A stretch of 64,000 nt of DNA from Flavobacterium tyrosinilyticum (GCF_023656565.1 NZ_JAMOKG010000002.1:998030-1062029), one strand, 5' to 3'; shown: positions 45,148-55,351, counted from the stretch's first letter. Made by a program: numbers and translations. Notes: a model not told the origin generated them from the sequence alone.

Positions 45148-45178
45148 CAAAACTACGTAGTTAACTACATATATACAA
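45148..45178 (-). promoter_or_regulatory. MarR-GNAT promoter with overlapping palindromes
   Basis: Read on the minus strand, TTG (45176-45178) is followed after 20 bases by TAGTTTTG (45148-45155). Between and over them lie two overlapping perfect palindromes, AACTACGTAGTT at 45151-45162 and GTAGTTAACTAC at 45157-45168. A repressor bound there would block the promoter. Confidence 0.75.
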
Positions 45179-45182
45179 CAAA

Positions 45183-45206
45183 AAAACTGCTGATCTCAGC
45201 AGTTTT
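45183..45206 (-). terminator. Terminator of the secreted protein gene
   Basis: AAAACTGCTGA at 45183-45193 pairs with TCAGCAGTTTT at 45196-45206. On the minus strand it is followed by a T run, and it lies about 40 bases past the stop of the minus-strand secreted protein gene. Confidence 0.75.
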
Positions 45207-45246
45207 AAGTATTTTTTATGATTTCAAACGATTTTTGTTAGAAGTT

Positions 45247-45840
45247 TTATTCTTTAACTAATACAATAACAGCTTTGTAGCCCGTACCAACATTCCATTC
45301 GCTTGACGAAATAACCTGACCTTTATCGTCATAAACTTTAAATTCGGCTGTATTTGGAGAAGCAAAACCTTCGTTTAAGGCTTCAATGTCAATTTTGTTG
45401 ATTCCTTTTACCAAGTTTATTTTCACACTTTTAAAATCACCATTTAAGAAAACTTCTGGTTCAATTACCTGATCGTTTAAATATACTTTTACTTTATCGC
45501 CGTCTACAAAAGCGGCATCGCGATACATAATGGTTGAAGTAACGGCTGTTGTATTAAAATTACCCAAAAACTGATTTCTTCTATAAAATATTCCCTCAAC
45601 ATTCGCTTCTGGCTTATAAAGATTGGTGTTTTTAAATAACTCGTCTGGATTGACCTGAAGCGGTGCCGGTTTCTCAATAGGCGCTGGCGGGTTTTCTTTA
45701 GGAGCTTCTTCTTTTGGCGGAATAACTTCTTTTACAGGAGATTTTTTTGCTGGAATCGATTTGAATTTATTATCAAGTTCCTGAGCAAAACTGTGCAATG
45801 AAAAGGAAGCAAAGGCAATTATCAAAAATATTTTTTTCAT
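45247..45840 (-). CDS. Secreted hypothetical protein with Pro/Lys-rich linker
   Basis: A 197-residue exported protein. The signal peptide ends near residue 20 (SFAQ). Residues 25-65 are a low-complexity linker rich in Pro, Lys and Glu. Residues about 75-197 look like a single all-beta domain, with YRRNQFLGNFNTTAVTST and VKINLVKGINKIDIEALNEG. The latter has the pattern of an Ig-like or carbohydrate-binding beta sandwich. No catalytic motif or sorting domain is visible. I do not recognise a named family. It is a single gene with its own terminator. Confidence 0.7.
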   Translation of the reverse strand: MKKIFLIIAFASFSLHSFAQELDNKFKSIPAKKSPVKEVIPPKEEAPKENPPAPIEKPAPLQVNPDELFKNTNLYKPEANVEGIFYRRNQFLGNFNTTAVTSTIMYRDAAFVDGDKVKVYLNDQVIEPEVFLNGDFKSVKINLVKGINKIDIEALNEGFASPNTAEFKVYDDKGQVISSSEWNVGTGYKAVIVLVKE

Positions 45841-46171
45841 GTTTTTCTACTATTAATCTTGTGTGGTATTGATTTAAAAAATTAGATGCATCATAATCTT
45901 TTATATATAAACATTTTATGAAACCAAATATTGTCTTGTTAGGAATTATTTCTCGAAAAATTAACTTCTTTATAAGTAAAAAACAATTGTTTTCTGCTGA
46001 AACTGAATTATCTATATATTCTCGTCAAGTTTTGAAGATTCTTTCTTAAATAATGGAATGGAAAAATGTTCTAAACTATTGATTTAAATTCCTTCTTTTT
46101 ATATTTTTTAATTGTAAAATATTGAATATTAATATTTTGTATATTTATTCTTCAATAAAATAATTTCTGGT
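45841..46171. other. AT-rich divergent spacer
   Basis: About 330 AT-rich bases between two divergent secreted-protein genes. A 43-codon frame from 45918 to 46049 (MKPNIVLLGII...) is present but has no recognised feature and is not called. No clear consensus promoter was found for either neighbour. Confidence 0.4.
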
Positions 46172-47083
46172 ATGAATAGGTTAAGTTTTATCTTTTTCCT
46201 TTTTGCATTCGGTGGTTTTGCTCAGGAAAACAGCACAAATTCGAGTATTAAAATGCAGATTGAAGATTATAATGCCTCATTTGCAATTGCTTTTACAAAA
46301 GGGAATCAAGACGATTTAGTAAAAGCGTATACAGATCAAACCATCTTTATGCCTGAGCATAGCAGACAGCGAGTGGGTAGAAAAATGATTCGGGATTTTT
46401 ACAAACAATGGTTGAAACAGGCAAAAATTACTTCCTATCAAAAAACAATTTTAGAGTTGCAAGATTTTGGAAACTATGTTTTGGAAATTGGAACATTTAA
46501 TGAAGACTTAAATCTAAACGAACAGAAAGCGTTTTCTTATATTGGAAAATATGCAGTTTTATGGAAAAAGTCTTCAAAAAGAACTGTGCCTCCAACAATT
46601 GCAGCTGAAATATGGGGTTCTTCAAGTTATTTTGATGATAAAAATATTCCGGATATAAACGATATCGAAATTCCAAAGACTAAAAAATATATTCCGACTG
46701 ACAAATTAACTGTAGAGGTAAAAGAAAGAAATAAAACCATTAAAGAGTTGGTTCAAAATAGGCAAGGAGCAGAGCATGCCAAAATATTTATGCCAGATGC
46801 GATGTATTTAACTTATTATACTCCGATTCTTTCGGGTGAAAAAGAAATTACGGATTATTTTACAGAGCATGAAAAACCTGGTACATTGCGGATCGAACAA
46901 ATTTCGATTGAAACTTCAAATATTATTTACGCACAAAAAGCTATTGTAGAATTTGGTTTCTACAACGTGGATTGGCGCGATGGAGAAAACAGTGGAAATG
47001 TAAAAGGAAAAAGCATAAATGTCTGGAAAAAAGACAGTAATGGAGAGTTGATGCTTTTTCGCCAAATTGTAAATCATGATTAA
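46172..47083 (+). CDS. Secreted tandem SnoaL/NTF2-like protein
   Basis: A 303-residue exported protein with a signal peptide ending near residue 17 (GFAQ). Two SnoaL/DUF4440-like modules follow. The first spans about 25-145 (YNASFAIAFTKGNQDDLVKAYT, DQTIFMPEH, RQRVGRKMIRDFYKQW). The second spans about 180-300 (FMPDAMYLTYYTPILSGEKEITDYF, INVWKKDSNGELMLFRQIV). The pattern of small alpha-beta barrels fits ligand binding or isomerase-like chemistry, but no substrate can be named. The following regulator gene starts 100 bases later. Confidence 0.75.
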   Translation: MNRLSFIFFLFAFGGFAQENSTNSSIKMQIEDYNASFAIAFTKGNQDDLVKAYTDQTIFMPEHSRQRVGRKMIRDFYKQWLKQAKITSYQKTILELQDFGNYVLEIGTFNEDLNLNEQKAFSYIGKYAVLWKKSSKRTVPPTIAAEIWGSSSYFDDKNIPDINDIEIPKTKKYIPTDKLTVEVKERNKTIKELVQNRQGAEHAKIFMPDAMYLTYYTPILSGEKEITDYFTEHEKPGTLRIEQISIETSNIIYAQKAIVEFGFYNVDWRDGENSGNVKGKSINVWKKDSNGELMLFRQIVNHD

Positions 47084-47127
47084 CTTTTTGGTCTTTTTTA
47101 GATATCATTTATTTCTTCTGTTTGTTG

Positions 47128-47156
47128 TTGAATACTAATAATTTTGTATAATTTTG
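47128..47156 (+). promoter_or_regulatory. Promoter of the TPR-HTH regulator
   Basis: TTG at 47128-47130, 18 bases, TAATTTTG at 47149-47156. The -7 box covers an alternative TTG start codon at 47154, so translation must begin downstream, at ATG 47184. Confidence 0.65.
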
Positions 47157-47183
47157 AATCCATCTTTATCATTTTTACATACG

Positions 47184-48809
47184 ATGGGTCGATTACTTTG
47201 CATATTTTTTATTTTTACCACTTTATATATTTATCCGCAACCTTCAACAAAAGAATGGATTGATAGTTTAAATACTATTGATAATCACGAAAAAAAAGTG
47301 GATTTAGCCCTGAAAATTGCTTCCCAACTTCAAGATTCTGATTGGGATAGAGCGATAAAATATGTAGAGCTAGCTGAAACAGAGGCAAAAAAAACAGACA
47401 AAGCCGATTTAGCTTTAGCTAAAGTTTATTTATCTGCTGGAGAAATTTACAGTTCAAAAGACGTACTAGATATTACCTTGCAATATTATTTAAAGGCTTA
47501 TGAAATTTATAAAAGCAATAACATTGAAGATGAAATTGTTCAGGTAGAAAATAATCTAGCCATTACTTATGGAAAAACCAATAATCAAGAAAAAGCACTC
47601 AAGTATTTCCTAAATGTATATCGTTATCAAAAATCTAAGAACCAGCCAGAAAAACTGCTAAAAATATTAAACAACATTGGTACAACTTATCTTGGTAAAA
47701 GCTTAGATTCATCCCTGCATTATTATCATAAAGCCGATGCAATTGCAAAAAAACTAAAAAACAATACCTTAACCGTTTATGTGTACACCAATTTGGCTAG
47801 GGCTTATAGTTTAAAAAGAGATAAAAAAAATGCTGATTTGTATTTTGAAAAAGCTTTTTTATTAATAGATACTCCTATCGATGATTCACTAAAAGCCTTT
47901 GTTTTTGAATCGTTTTCCGAATATAATTTACAAGAAAAAAAACTGGATAAAGTCATTTTAAATGCGAAAAAGTCTTTGGAATATTCTCAAGGAAATCTAT
48001 TTGGTTTTTCTAGCATGCGTTTGAACAAAATGCTTTATGAAGCCTATTTACAAATGGGTGATTATAAAAATGCTGTTTTTTATTTTCAGCAGTTCAATAA
48101 AATTAGTGACAGTATTAATATCGAACAAAAGGCCGTAAATCTAGAAAGAATAAAACTCGAACAAGATTATAAAGTCCGAAGCCAGATTCGAACTTTAGTG
48201 GAAGAGAAAACCAGATTTAAGTATTATGTGGTTGGATTAATATTGGTTATTGGAATATTGACTTTAATTCTTTTATTAATTCGTTATCGAAACCGAAATA
48301 TTACCAATCAGCTGGAAAAAGAGAAATTAAAAGCCAAACAGCAGGAATTGAATCAAAGTCTTGAAGCCAAAAATATGGTTTTGGTAGGGAAGGCTATGGC
48401 CGAAATTCATCGTACCGATAATATCAACGAAATCCTGACGGATCTTAAAAAAATCAAACTCAAAACTGCCAACAAAGAATTACAGCAGGCAATTGATATT
48501 GTTTTGAAACGTCTAGAAAAAGATTTGAATGCCGATATCTGGAAAGAATTTGAAATTAGTTTTGAACAGGTTCATAAATCTTTCTTCGATAAATTGACTA
48601 TCGATTATCCAACACTTACTCCAAAAGAACGCCGACTTTGTGCGCTGCTTTATTTAGACTTAACTACAAAAGAAATTTCCCAAATTACAGGACAATCCTT
48701 TAAATCGATAGAAAATGCGAGAACCAGATTGCGCAAAAAGTTCGATTTAACCAACGAAAAAGTAAATCTTTCCACTTATCTGAACAGTTTTAAAGGCGAT
48801 TTATTGTAA
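47184..48809 (+). CDS. TPR sensor with membrane helix and C-terminal HTH
   Basis: A 541-residue regulator of the type common in Flavobacteria. A signal-like hydrophobic start is followed by about seven TPR-like helical repeats (about 35-320), which would lie in the periplasm. One membrane helix lies at about 343-367 (YYVVGLILVIGILTLILLLI), then a coiled coil (375-410). The C-terminal LuxR/GerE-like helix-turn-helix spans about 476-525 (LTPKERRLCALLYLDLTTKEI, SFKSIENARTRLRKKF). It may transmit a periplasmic signal directly to DNA. The start at 47184 is chosen because the alternative lies in the promoter. Confidence 0.85.
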   Translation: MGRLLCIFFIFTTLYIYPQPSTKEWIDSLNTIDNHEKKVDLALKIASQLQDSDWDRAIKYVELAETEAKKTDKADLALAKVYLSAGEIYSSKDVLDITLQYYLKAYEIYKSNNIEDEIVQVENNLAITYGKTNNQEKALKYFLNVYRYQKSKNQPEKLLKILNNIGTTYLGKSLDSSLHYYHKADAIAKKLKNNTLTVYVYTNLARAYSLKRDKKNADLYFEKAFLLIDTPIDDSLKAFVFESFSEYNLQEKKLDKVILNAKKSLEYSQGNLFGFSSMRLNKMLYEAYLQMGDYKNAVFYFQQFNKISDSINIEQKAVNLERIKLEQDYKVRSQIRTLVEEKTRFKYYVVGLILVIGILTLILLLIRYRNRNITNQLEKEKLKAKQQELNQSLEAKNMVLVGKAMAEIHRTDNINEILTDLKKIKLKTANKELQQAIDIVLKRLEKDLNADIWKEFEISFEQVHKSFFDKLTIDYPTLTPKERRLCALLYLDLTTKEISQITGQSFKSIENARTRLRKKFDLTNEKVNLSTYLNSFKGDLL

Positions 48810-48972
48810 AATAATTTTAAGTGTAACTGTTTGATATAGTTGTTTTTATTTTAAAAAGAGTGTTTTCTGAGTGCTCTATTTCTGCCTGCGAGTGTTTTTG
48901 CATTAGTCCTTTTTTTTCGAGCCTTATAGCGTCCTTCTATTTTTACCAAACGATTATCAAAAACAAGTTTGG

Positions 48973-49110
48973 ATGAATACCACAAAAAAAGAAGAACCCT
49001 CTAAAAGTCTGGAAGAACTTCTAGAAGAAACAAAAACAAAAAAGAGTGCGCTCTTAAAAATTTTACAAAAAATAACGAAAGCAAGTTCTAAGAATCAACC
49101 GCCGAATTGA
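48973..49110 (+). CDS. Small charged helical protein (45 aa), tentative
   Basis: The frame ATG 48973 to TGA 49110 encodes 45 residues: MNTTKKEEPSKSLEELLEET, then a Lys-rich amphipathic helix ending KASSKNQPPN. Charge and heptad-like spacing are consistent with a coiled coil. The last third overlaps the terminator hairpin at 49078-49128. There is no recognised family and no clear promoter, so this is a low-confidence gene. Confidence 0.4.
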   Translation: MNTTKKEEPSKSLEELLEETKTKKSALLKILQKITKASSKNQPPN

Positions 49111-49128
49111 TTCTAAGGACTTGCTTTT
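49078..49128 (+). terminator. Strong terminator before the M4 protease
   Basis: AAAGCAAGT at 49078-49086 pairs with ACTTGCTTT at 49119-49127, and AGAATCAA pairs with TTGATTCT closer to the loop. A T run follows. It separates the regulator unit from the protease gene. Confidence 0.7.
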
Positions 49129-49194
49129 GTGGTTTTCTGCGAACCATCATATCTATTAACTCGCAGCCTTAATACTAATTTTAAATTAAAAAAA

Positions 49195-52100
49195 ATGAAC
49201 CAGATTTACTCTAAACCCAGGTATTTGTTTCTTTTGTTAGGTTTCTTGGTCTGTTCCGCTGGAATGGCTCAATCTCCTTTTCCAAAAAACAAAACATCTA
49301 ATGCGCAGACGGCTGTACAATCGCCAGCGGCTAATCAGAAAAAAGAGCAGCTTTCTCAAAAAAAGAACGATCAGAATGCTAATCAGGATGATGATTCTAA
49401 CATTCTTTCACCTCAAAAAAGTGTCAATGGAACAGCACTTTCGCAGCAAGAAAGTGATGATGTAAATAAGAGATTAAAAGCTAGTCAGAAACTTTTTGAC
49501 AAAAGTCAAAGTGCTTCAACGGCAAAAAATGTTCAAAGTGCAGACAGCACAAAAGTGAGATCTTTTGCAAAGTCGTCTAATCTGACAATTCGCAATGTAT
49601 TTGAAGTTAAAAGAGCAGATTTTGAACTTTCGAGTGCAGATAAGATGCAACTGAGATCGGTTTCAGATAAACACGGCAGAAGTCTCGCTACTTATCAGCA
49701 AATGCATAATGCTGTTCCTGTTGAGGGAGCGATTTATAAAGTGAGAGATAACAAGAGCAAAATTGAAGCTTTTGGGCATATCAGTAAAAAATTGCCTGCA
49801 AACAGTAATTATAAAGTAAACGCGTCGGCAGCTTTACAAAATGCATTAAATACAGTAAATGCTAAAGAATATGTTTGGCAAAGCAAAAAATTATTGGCTT
49901 TAGTCCATAAAAAAATCAGTACAAAACCTCAAGGAGAATTGGTTTATGTGGGACCTAATTTTTCTTCTGAATTAACAGAATATCATTTGGCATGGAAATA
50001 CGATATTTTCGCTACAAATCCGCAGTCAAGTCAGACGATTTATGTTGATGCTAATACAGGAAAAGTCATTTTAAAAATTGATTTAAGTAGAGATCTTCAT
50101 TCTTCTTCTTCGCCTATTATTGATGGCAGAAGTACAATTGGTAAAGGAAAAGCAAGATTTTCTGGCGATGTTACTTTTGGTACAACTCAATATGCAGATG
50201 GTTATAGATTAGAAACTTTGGAAGGAAAATACAAAGTGCCCATTTATACTTTGAATATGAATCATGCAGAACATGCATCTGATGAAGTGCTTACAGAATA
50301 TATCGATGAAGATAATAACTGGAATGATTTATACAACAAAGATCATGATGAAGTGGCAATCGATATTCATTGGGGATTGCAAAAGACTTTAAACTATTAC
50401 GAAGAAAAATTTAGCCGAAATAGTGTTGATGACAAAGGAATGACCATTTTTGGTCTTGCTCACTTAGGAACCAATGTAGAAAATGCCTCTTGGACAGGAG
50501 GATGGGCGCAATTTGGAGATGGTAAAAACCAGCCTTTTGTAAGTTTGGCCATTACTGGACATGAATTAACGCACGCAGTAACACAATTTTCTGCGGGATT
50601 AATTTACCAAGGAGAATCGGGTGCAATGAACGAATCTTTTAGTGATATTTTTGGTGTTTCTATTGAATTTTACGCTGGAAGAGATACTAAAAATGATATC
50701 TGGCTTTTGGGAGACGAATTGTATTCTCATGGAAGTTTAAGAAGTATGGCTAATCCAAAAGCCCAAGGTCAGCCTGATACCTATGGAGGTACAAATTGGG
50801 TAAATCCAGCCAACACATCGTATGATAATGGAGGTGTGCACATTAACAGCGGTATTACCAATTATTGGTTTTATCTTTTGGCAGAAGGTGGAGAAGGGGT
50901 TAATGATCTTAATAACAGTTATACGGTTAAACCGATTGGTTTAGCTAAAGCTGAAAAGATTGCCTACATAGCATTAACAGAATATTTATCGCCGTCTTCA
51001 AATTTTAGCGACATGCGTCAGGCAACTTTGATGGCAACAGAAGATTTGTATGGTTTAGGTTCTGAAGAGTTTAAACAAGTTACTAATGCTTGGTATGCCA
51101 TTGGTGTAGGTACAGCTTATGCAGATCGACAAATAACTATTGTTTCGGTAGAAAATCCTTCAACTTCTTGCGGGCCATTAAAAGGTGACGAGCCTTTTTA
51201 TATTACACTAAGAAATACAGGAACTTCTGTTATTAAAGCAGATGAAGTTTTAAATTTCAAATTAAGAGCCATGGCAAGTGCACTTGGCAGGCTTGTTACT
51301 TTTTATACCAATGATGGGAAAGTTCCTTTTACTAAAGATTTAGGAATTGGAGAAGAAACAACTATTGAAGTAAAAAGCACAATACCGTATCAAATAAATG
51401 CGACGACCTATGTAGAAGTAAAAGTAGATCTTAATCCGATTGTAGATTTTGGGGTTGAAGAAGGATATTCTTTTGTTACAGGTTTATATGTTGCCACTGC
51501 ACAAAAAGATTTTGATATTAAAGCTACAGCTTTAGATCTTCCAATGTATACAGGAGATTTACTGACTACAAGTTATACTCCGTCTATTACGATTTTTAAT
51601 TTAGGCTGTCAAGATATTCCAGCGGGAACTGTTTTAAAAATTGGATATGCCGATACCAAAGCAGGAAGCACAACAATTTGGAAAGATGTGACATTGCAGA
51701 CTGCTTTTAAAGGAAATTCAGAAATGAAAATATCTTTTGATACTGCTGTCGATTTATCAGCGGCGGGATTACACACTTACGAAGCTTATGTAACCTATGA
51801 TAAAGATCCAGTTACTACAAATAATAGTATCATAAATGCTGCTTACAGCAATGTTATAACACAATTTCCTTATAGTGAAGGATTCGAAAGAACGCCTGGA
51901 GGATGGAACACAAAAGCATTAAGCGGGAATCAGAAGTTTGTATTTCAAAATTATCCTGCATCTTTTAGAACTGTTAAATCACAATATATGTGGGGAATGG
52001 TAGACTTTAAAGGAAATGACAGAATGGGACTTAATTCTGATTTCGTTTTAGAATCTCCAATCTTCGATTTTACTAATGTAGTTTCTCCATATGTTGAATT

Positions 52101-55100
52101 CGATTTGTATTATTTACTGCATAGAACTTACGATGGTTTAATTGTTGAATATTCGGAAGATAAAGGTAAAAGCTGGAAAAAAATAAATACAGTAAATTAT
52201 CCAGAAATAGAACATGGCAATGATTTATTTGATGGCGCTTGGTTTACAGGTGTAAATACCCAACTTAGAAAAGATCCGTATCAAATTCGTTTAAATGAAT
52301 TAGCAGGAAAAAAAGTGGCTATTCGTTTCCATGTAAAATCGGATGACTATTATGACGGATTCTTAGGTGGATTTATAGATAACATTTTAGTGAGCGATGC
52401 GCCTTACGATTTAGAAGTTATATCGGCAAAATTAGACGCTGGTAAATGTGATATCAACAATAATAATGCGGCAGTAATTGCTAAAATAACAAACAATTTT
52501 GCGACTGCAAGTCAGGAAGTTATTATTACAACTAAAATTCTGGATGCAGCAAAAGTCGAAGTTTTTTCAAAATCAGAAAAAACAACTTTAAACTTCGCTA
52601 AGTTTAAAGACACGATAAACTATTCTGTTCCTAATATTAATCTAAAAAATATCGGAGAGCATACGATTTCGGTTTCTGTTTTTCCTGAAGACATGGCAAA
52701 AGACCTTAAGCAAGGAAACAATGCCGTAACATTAACGTACGATAATTGGAATAATGAAGACATGAAAGTTTCTGTACTGCCTTACAAAATGGATTTTGAA
52801 GACGATTCTAAATATAAAGGATGGAGAACTTCTGAAAATAAAGGTTCTGCAGGATGGCAACATGGAGTGCGAGCAGATTTAGGCTCTCCAGGATGGTTTC
52901 TTGAAGATCACACCAAGTTTATGGCAAGTAATGATGACAAATGCAATTGTGATGCTTCAAACGATATGTTGGTTTCACCAGTATTTGATTTAACCAACTA
53001 CAAAGAAGCTCATCTAGCATTTGATGGTTTTGGAGATCCGCAACAATGGTCAGACGGTTTTGTAAAAGTAAGTACAGATGGTGGAACAACTTGGAAAGAG
53101 GTGTTTAAAATGCCTTATTATGGTGCTTGGTTTGGATATAACGTTGATTTAAGTGCTTATGCTGGAAATTCTTGTGTTATGGTTGCCTTTCAGCATAATG
53201 ACAACGGCTTTTTTGGTAATGGTTTTGCAGTAGATAATATTGAAATTACATCAACTAAAAGTAATTTACAGCTATCGAATTTAGTTGTGGGTGAAACGGT
53301 TTATGAAGATGTGCCTTCGCATGAGTTTTATATTGATGCAAGAAATGTAGCTTATAAAACATTGGAGAAAGTAACTATCAAATATCAAATTCTTCAGAAC
53401 GGAAACGCCATTGGCGAACCAGTTTCATTAGAAAGAACTAAAACGATACGACAAGGCGAAACTCTTGTCTATAAAATAGACGGTCTTCCTAAATTAGCAG
53501 CTGGAAATTACGAAATTAAAGTACAAGCAATTGCCGATGGAGAGGCAAATACAGATGTTAAAAGTCTTACTTCATCTTTTCAAATTGTTGAAAAAGCATT
53601 GGAACTAAACACAGAGGATTTCTCTAACCTGACGCAAGGTTCAATATTTGGATCAAAAGGGTTTATTTCTAATCAAAGTGATGAAAATTATCCTTGGAGA
53701 GCTCTTACAACTCCAGATAATACCTATTTGACGGTTCCACTAGAAAACCGAACAGGAGACGCTAACGGAAAATTATTATACAGTCAGTTAGAGGGACCTT
53801 ATTATTATGCTGAATTAATCTCTCCACTTTATAAACTATCTGCAAGTGCTACAGCTTTAGAGTTTTATTACGCTATGCAAAGTAATGTCAATGATGCTTT
53901 AATTGTAGATATTAAGCCAGTTGGCGGAGAATGGACTGAAGCTTGGAGAGCAACAAATCAGGGAACCTATGTAGATACCGAATGGCAAAAAGGAGTCTTA
54001 AATATTACGAAATACGCTGGAAAATCAGTATTGTTCCGTTTTAGACATGCAAAATCAGATGGATATTCTTATATGGTTTTAGATGATCTTAAAGTGATTA
54101 GCGAGGCTTTTTTAGATGTTTCTGTTCAAATTTTGTCTCCAAAAGATATTTGTGGCAATAGCGAAGTAAAAGTTAGACTGACAAACGAAGGACAAGTTGC
54201 TATTAAAGAAAATTCTATCCAGTTAGATTTGGAGTATAGTAATACATCAGAAAAAATCTCAGAAGCCGTTGCATCGGGAATTCCGGTTGGCGAAAGTATT
54301 GATTATACTTTTATTAAACAGCCTAAATTAGATGATTCTGGAGATTCTCATGTATTTGCCATAAATGCAAAAATGGAAAACGATGCTATCGAACAAAACA
54401 ATAGTATCAAGAATTATGTATACCAAGGTGTACCGTCAGATTTTAAAATGTTTGACGCTTCAGTTATCCATGCTTATGCAGGCAAAAGTGTATTTCTGGA
54501 TGCAGAGAGAAACTTTTCTGCTAAAGAGTTAGATGCGACTTCATACAAATGGAGTTCAGGTGAAACTACCAATTCTATAAATGTTGATAAAGCAGGAGAT
54601 TATACCGTAACAGCAACATTAGAAAACGGATGTAGCCTTACTGAAAAAGTAACTGTGGTATTTGATACTTTCAAATCTGAGCTTCCAAGCGGAGATGTTT
54701 GTGGTCCTGAAGTAGTTTTAAATCCAGGAAATTATGCTGCTTACGAATGGTTTGACGGTTCTACAGATCCAACTTTCACTACAACAGAAAGCGGAGATTA
54801 CTATGTAACAGTTTACAACGAACACGGATTAGGAAAAATTTTCACTACAACGATTAATGTTCTTGAAAACACAGTTCCAGAGATCCAGGCATTAGAAGGA
54901 AATAAAATTACAGCTTCTAGTGATGCTGCAGGTTATCAGTGGTATTTAAACGGAAGACCTTTGCCAAATGCAACCGAAAAGACAGTTGCTACAATTTGGG
55001 AAGGAAGTTATAGCCTTCAAGTAACCAATGCACACGGCTGTACAAATATGTCTGCTCCAATTGATTCTAAAGGGTTGCTTATCGGAAAATTGACAAATTC

Positions 55101-55332
55101 ATTCCGAGTTTTCCCAAATCCAGCTGCAGATAATGTAAACATTTTCTTGGCTGAAAAAGCAGAAGGCGAAGCTGAAATGAAAATTTACTCTATGGAAGGC
55201 AATGCCGTTTGGAGTAAAACCTATTCTGCTGTTCCATCAAGTGTAAATGTAAGTCAGCTTGCAACTGGAGTTTATATTTTAGACTGTACAGTTCAAGGTA
55301 AAAAGTACACCGCTAAGATCATTAAAAAGTAA
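49195..55332 (+). CDS. T9SS-exported M4 metalloprotease, multidomain (2045 aa)
   Basis: A very long thermolysin-like protease. The signal peptide ends near residue 27 (GMAQS). A low-complexity segment rich in Gln, Asn and Ser is followed by the FTP propeptide (about 120-310). The catalytic domain has the zinc ligands His456 and His460 in GHELTHAVTQ with Glu457, and Glu480 in NESFSDIFG, as in M4. Then come about 1300 residues of Ig, CARDB and MAM-like modules (for example WMMV-type beta repeats with GGFIDNILVSD and FAVDNIEITS). The last about 80 residues are a type A T9SS sorting domain (FRVFPNPAADNVNIFL...KYTAKIIKK). The start at 49195 gives a normal signal peptide. Typical M4 enzymes are 500-700 residues, so the accessory part is unusually large and probably binds a polymer. 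Confidence 0.92.
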   Translation: MNQIYSKPRYLFLLLGFLVCSAGMAQSPFPKNKTSNAQTAVQSPAANQKKEQLSQKKNDQNANQDDDSNILSPQKSVNGTALSQQESDDVNKRLKASQKLFDKSQSASTAKNVQSADSTKVRSFAKSSNLTIRNVFEVKRADFELSSADKMQLRSVSDKHGRSLATYQQMHNAVPVEGAIYKVRDNKSKIEAFGHISKKLPANSNYKVNASAALQNALNTVNAKEYVWQSKKLLALVHKKISTKPQGELVYVGPNFSSELTEYHLAWKYDIFATNPQSSQTIYVDANTGKVILKIDLSRDLHSSSSPIIDGRSTIGKGKARFSGDVTFGTTQYADGYRLETLEGKYKVPIYTLNMNHAEHASDEVLTEYIDEDNNWNDLYNKDHDEVAIDIHWGLQKTLNYYEEKFSRNSVDDKGMTIFGLAHLGTNVENASWTGGWAQFGDGKNQPFVSLAITGHELTHAVTQFSAGLIYQGESGAMNESFSDIFGVSIEFYAGRDTKNDIWLLGDELYSHGSLRSMANPKAQGQPDTYGGTNWVNPANTSYDNGGVHINSGITNYWFYLLAEGGEGVNDLNNSYTVKPIGLAKAEKIAYIALTEYLSPSSNFSDMRQATLMATEDLYGLGSEEFKQVTNAWYAIGVGTAYADRQITIVSVENPSTSCGPLKGDEPFYITLRNTGTSVIKADEVLNFKLRAMASALGRLVTFYTNDGKVPFTKDLGIGEETTIEVKSTIPYQINATTYVEVKVDLNPIVDFGVEEGYSFVTGLYVATAQKDFDIKATALDLPMYTGDLLTTSYTPSITIFNLGCQDIPAGTVLKIGYADTKAGSTTIWKDVTLQTAFKGNSEMKISFDTAVDLSAAGLHTYEAYVTYDKDPVTTNNSIINAAYSNVITQFPYSEGFERTPGGWNTKALSGNQKFVFQNYPASFRTVKSQYMWGMVDFKGNDRMGLNSDFVLESPIFDFTNVVSPYVEFDLYYLLHRTYDGLIVEYSEDKGKSWKKINTVNYPEIEHGNDLFDGAWFTGVNTQLRKDPYQIRLNELAGKKVAIRFHVKSDDYYDGFLGGFIDNILVSDAPYDLEVISAKLDAGKCDINNNNAAVIAKITNNFATASQEVIITTKILDAAKVEVFSKSEKTTLNFAKFKDTINYSVPNINLKNIGEHTISVSVFPEDMAKDLKQGNNAVTLTYDNWNNEDMKVSVLPYKMDFEDDSKYKGWRTSENKGSAGWQHGVRADLGSPGWFLEDHTKFMASNDDKCNCDASNDMLVSPVFDLTNYKEAHLAFDGFGDPQQWSDGFVKVSTDGGTTWKEVFKMPYYGAWFGYNVDLSAYAGNSCVMVAFQHNDNGFFGNGFAVDNIEITSTKSNLQLSNLVVGETVYEDVPSHEFYIDARNVAYKTLEKVTIKYQILQNGNAIGEPVSLERTKTIRQGETLVYKIDGLPKLAAGNYEIKVQAIADGEANTDVKSLTSSFQIVEKALELNTEDFSNLTQGSIFGSKGFISNQSDENYPWRALTTPDNTYLTVPLENRTGDANGKLLYSQLEGPYYYAELISPLYKLSASATALEFYYAMQSNVNDALIVDIKPVGGEWTEAWRATNQGTYVDTEWQKGVLNITKYAGKSVLFRFRHAKSDGYSYMVLDDLKVISEAFLDVSVQILSPKDICGNSEVKVRLTNEGQVAIKENSIQLDLEYSNTSEKISEAVASGIPVGESIDYTFIKQPKLDDSGDSHVFAINAKMENDAIEQNNSIKNYVYQGVPSDFKMFDASVIHAYAGKSVFLDAERNFSAKELDATSYKWSSGETTNSINVDKAGDYTVTATLENGCSLTEKVTVVFDTFKSELPSGDVCGPEVVLNPGNYAAYEWFDGSTDPTFTTTESGDYYVTVYNEHGLGKIFTTTINVLENTVPEIQALEGNKITASSDAAGYQWYLNGRPLPNATEKTVATIWEGSYSLQVTNAHGCTNMSAPIDSKGLLIGKLTNSFRVFPNPAADNVNIFLAEKAEGEAEMKIYSMEGNAVWSKTYSAVPSSVNVSQLATGVYILDCTVQGKKYTAKIIKK

Positions 55333-55351
55333 CAAAAATACAGATAGAAAT

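Noticed and set aside
45918..46049. 43-codon frame starting MKPNIVLLGII
   Set aside because: The start resembles some receiver-domain proteins, but the rest has no matching motif and the region is AT-rich divergent spacer. Left out as unsupported.
47154..47183. TTG start for the TPR-HTH regulator
   Set aside because: The TTG lies in the -7 box TAATTTTG, so it cannot be in the mature transcript; ATG 47184 also gives a better signal-like N-terminus.
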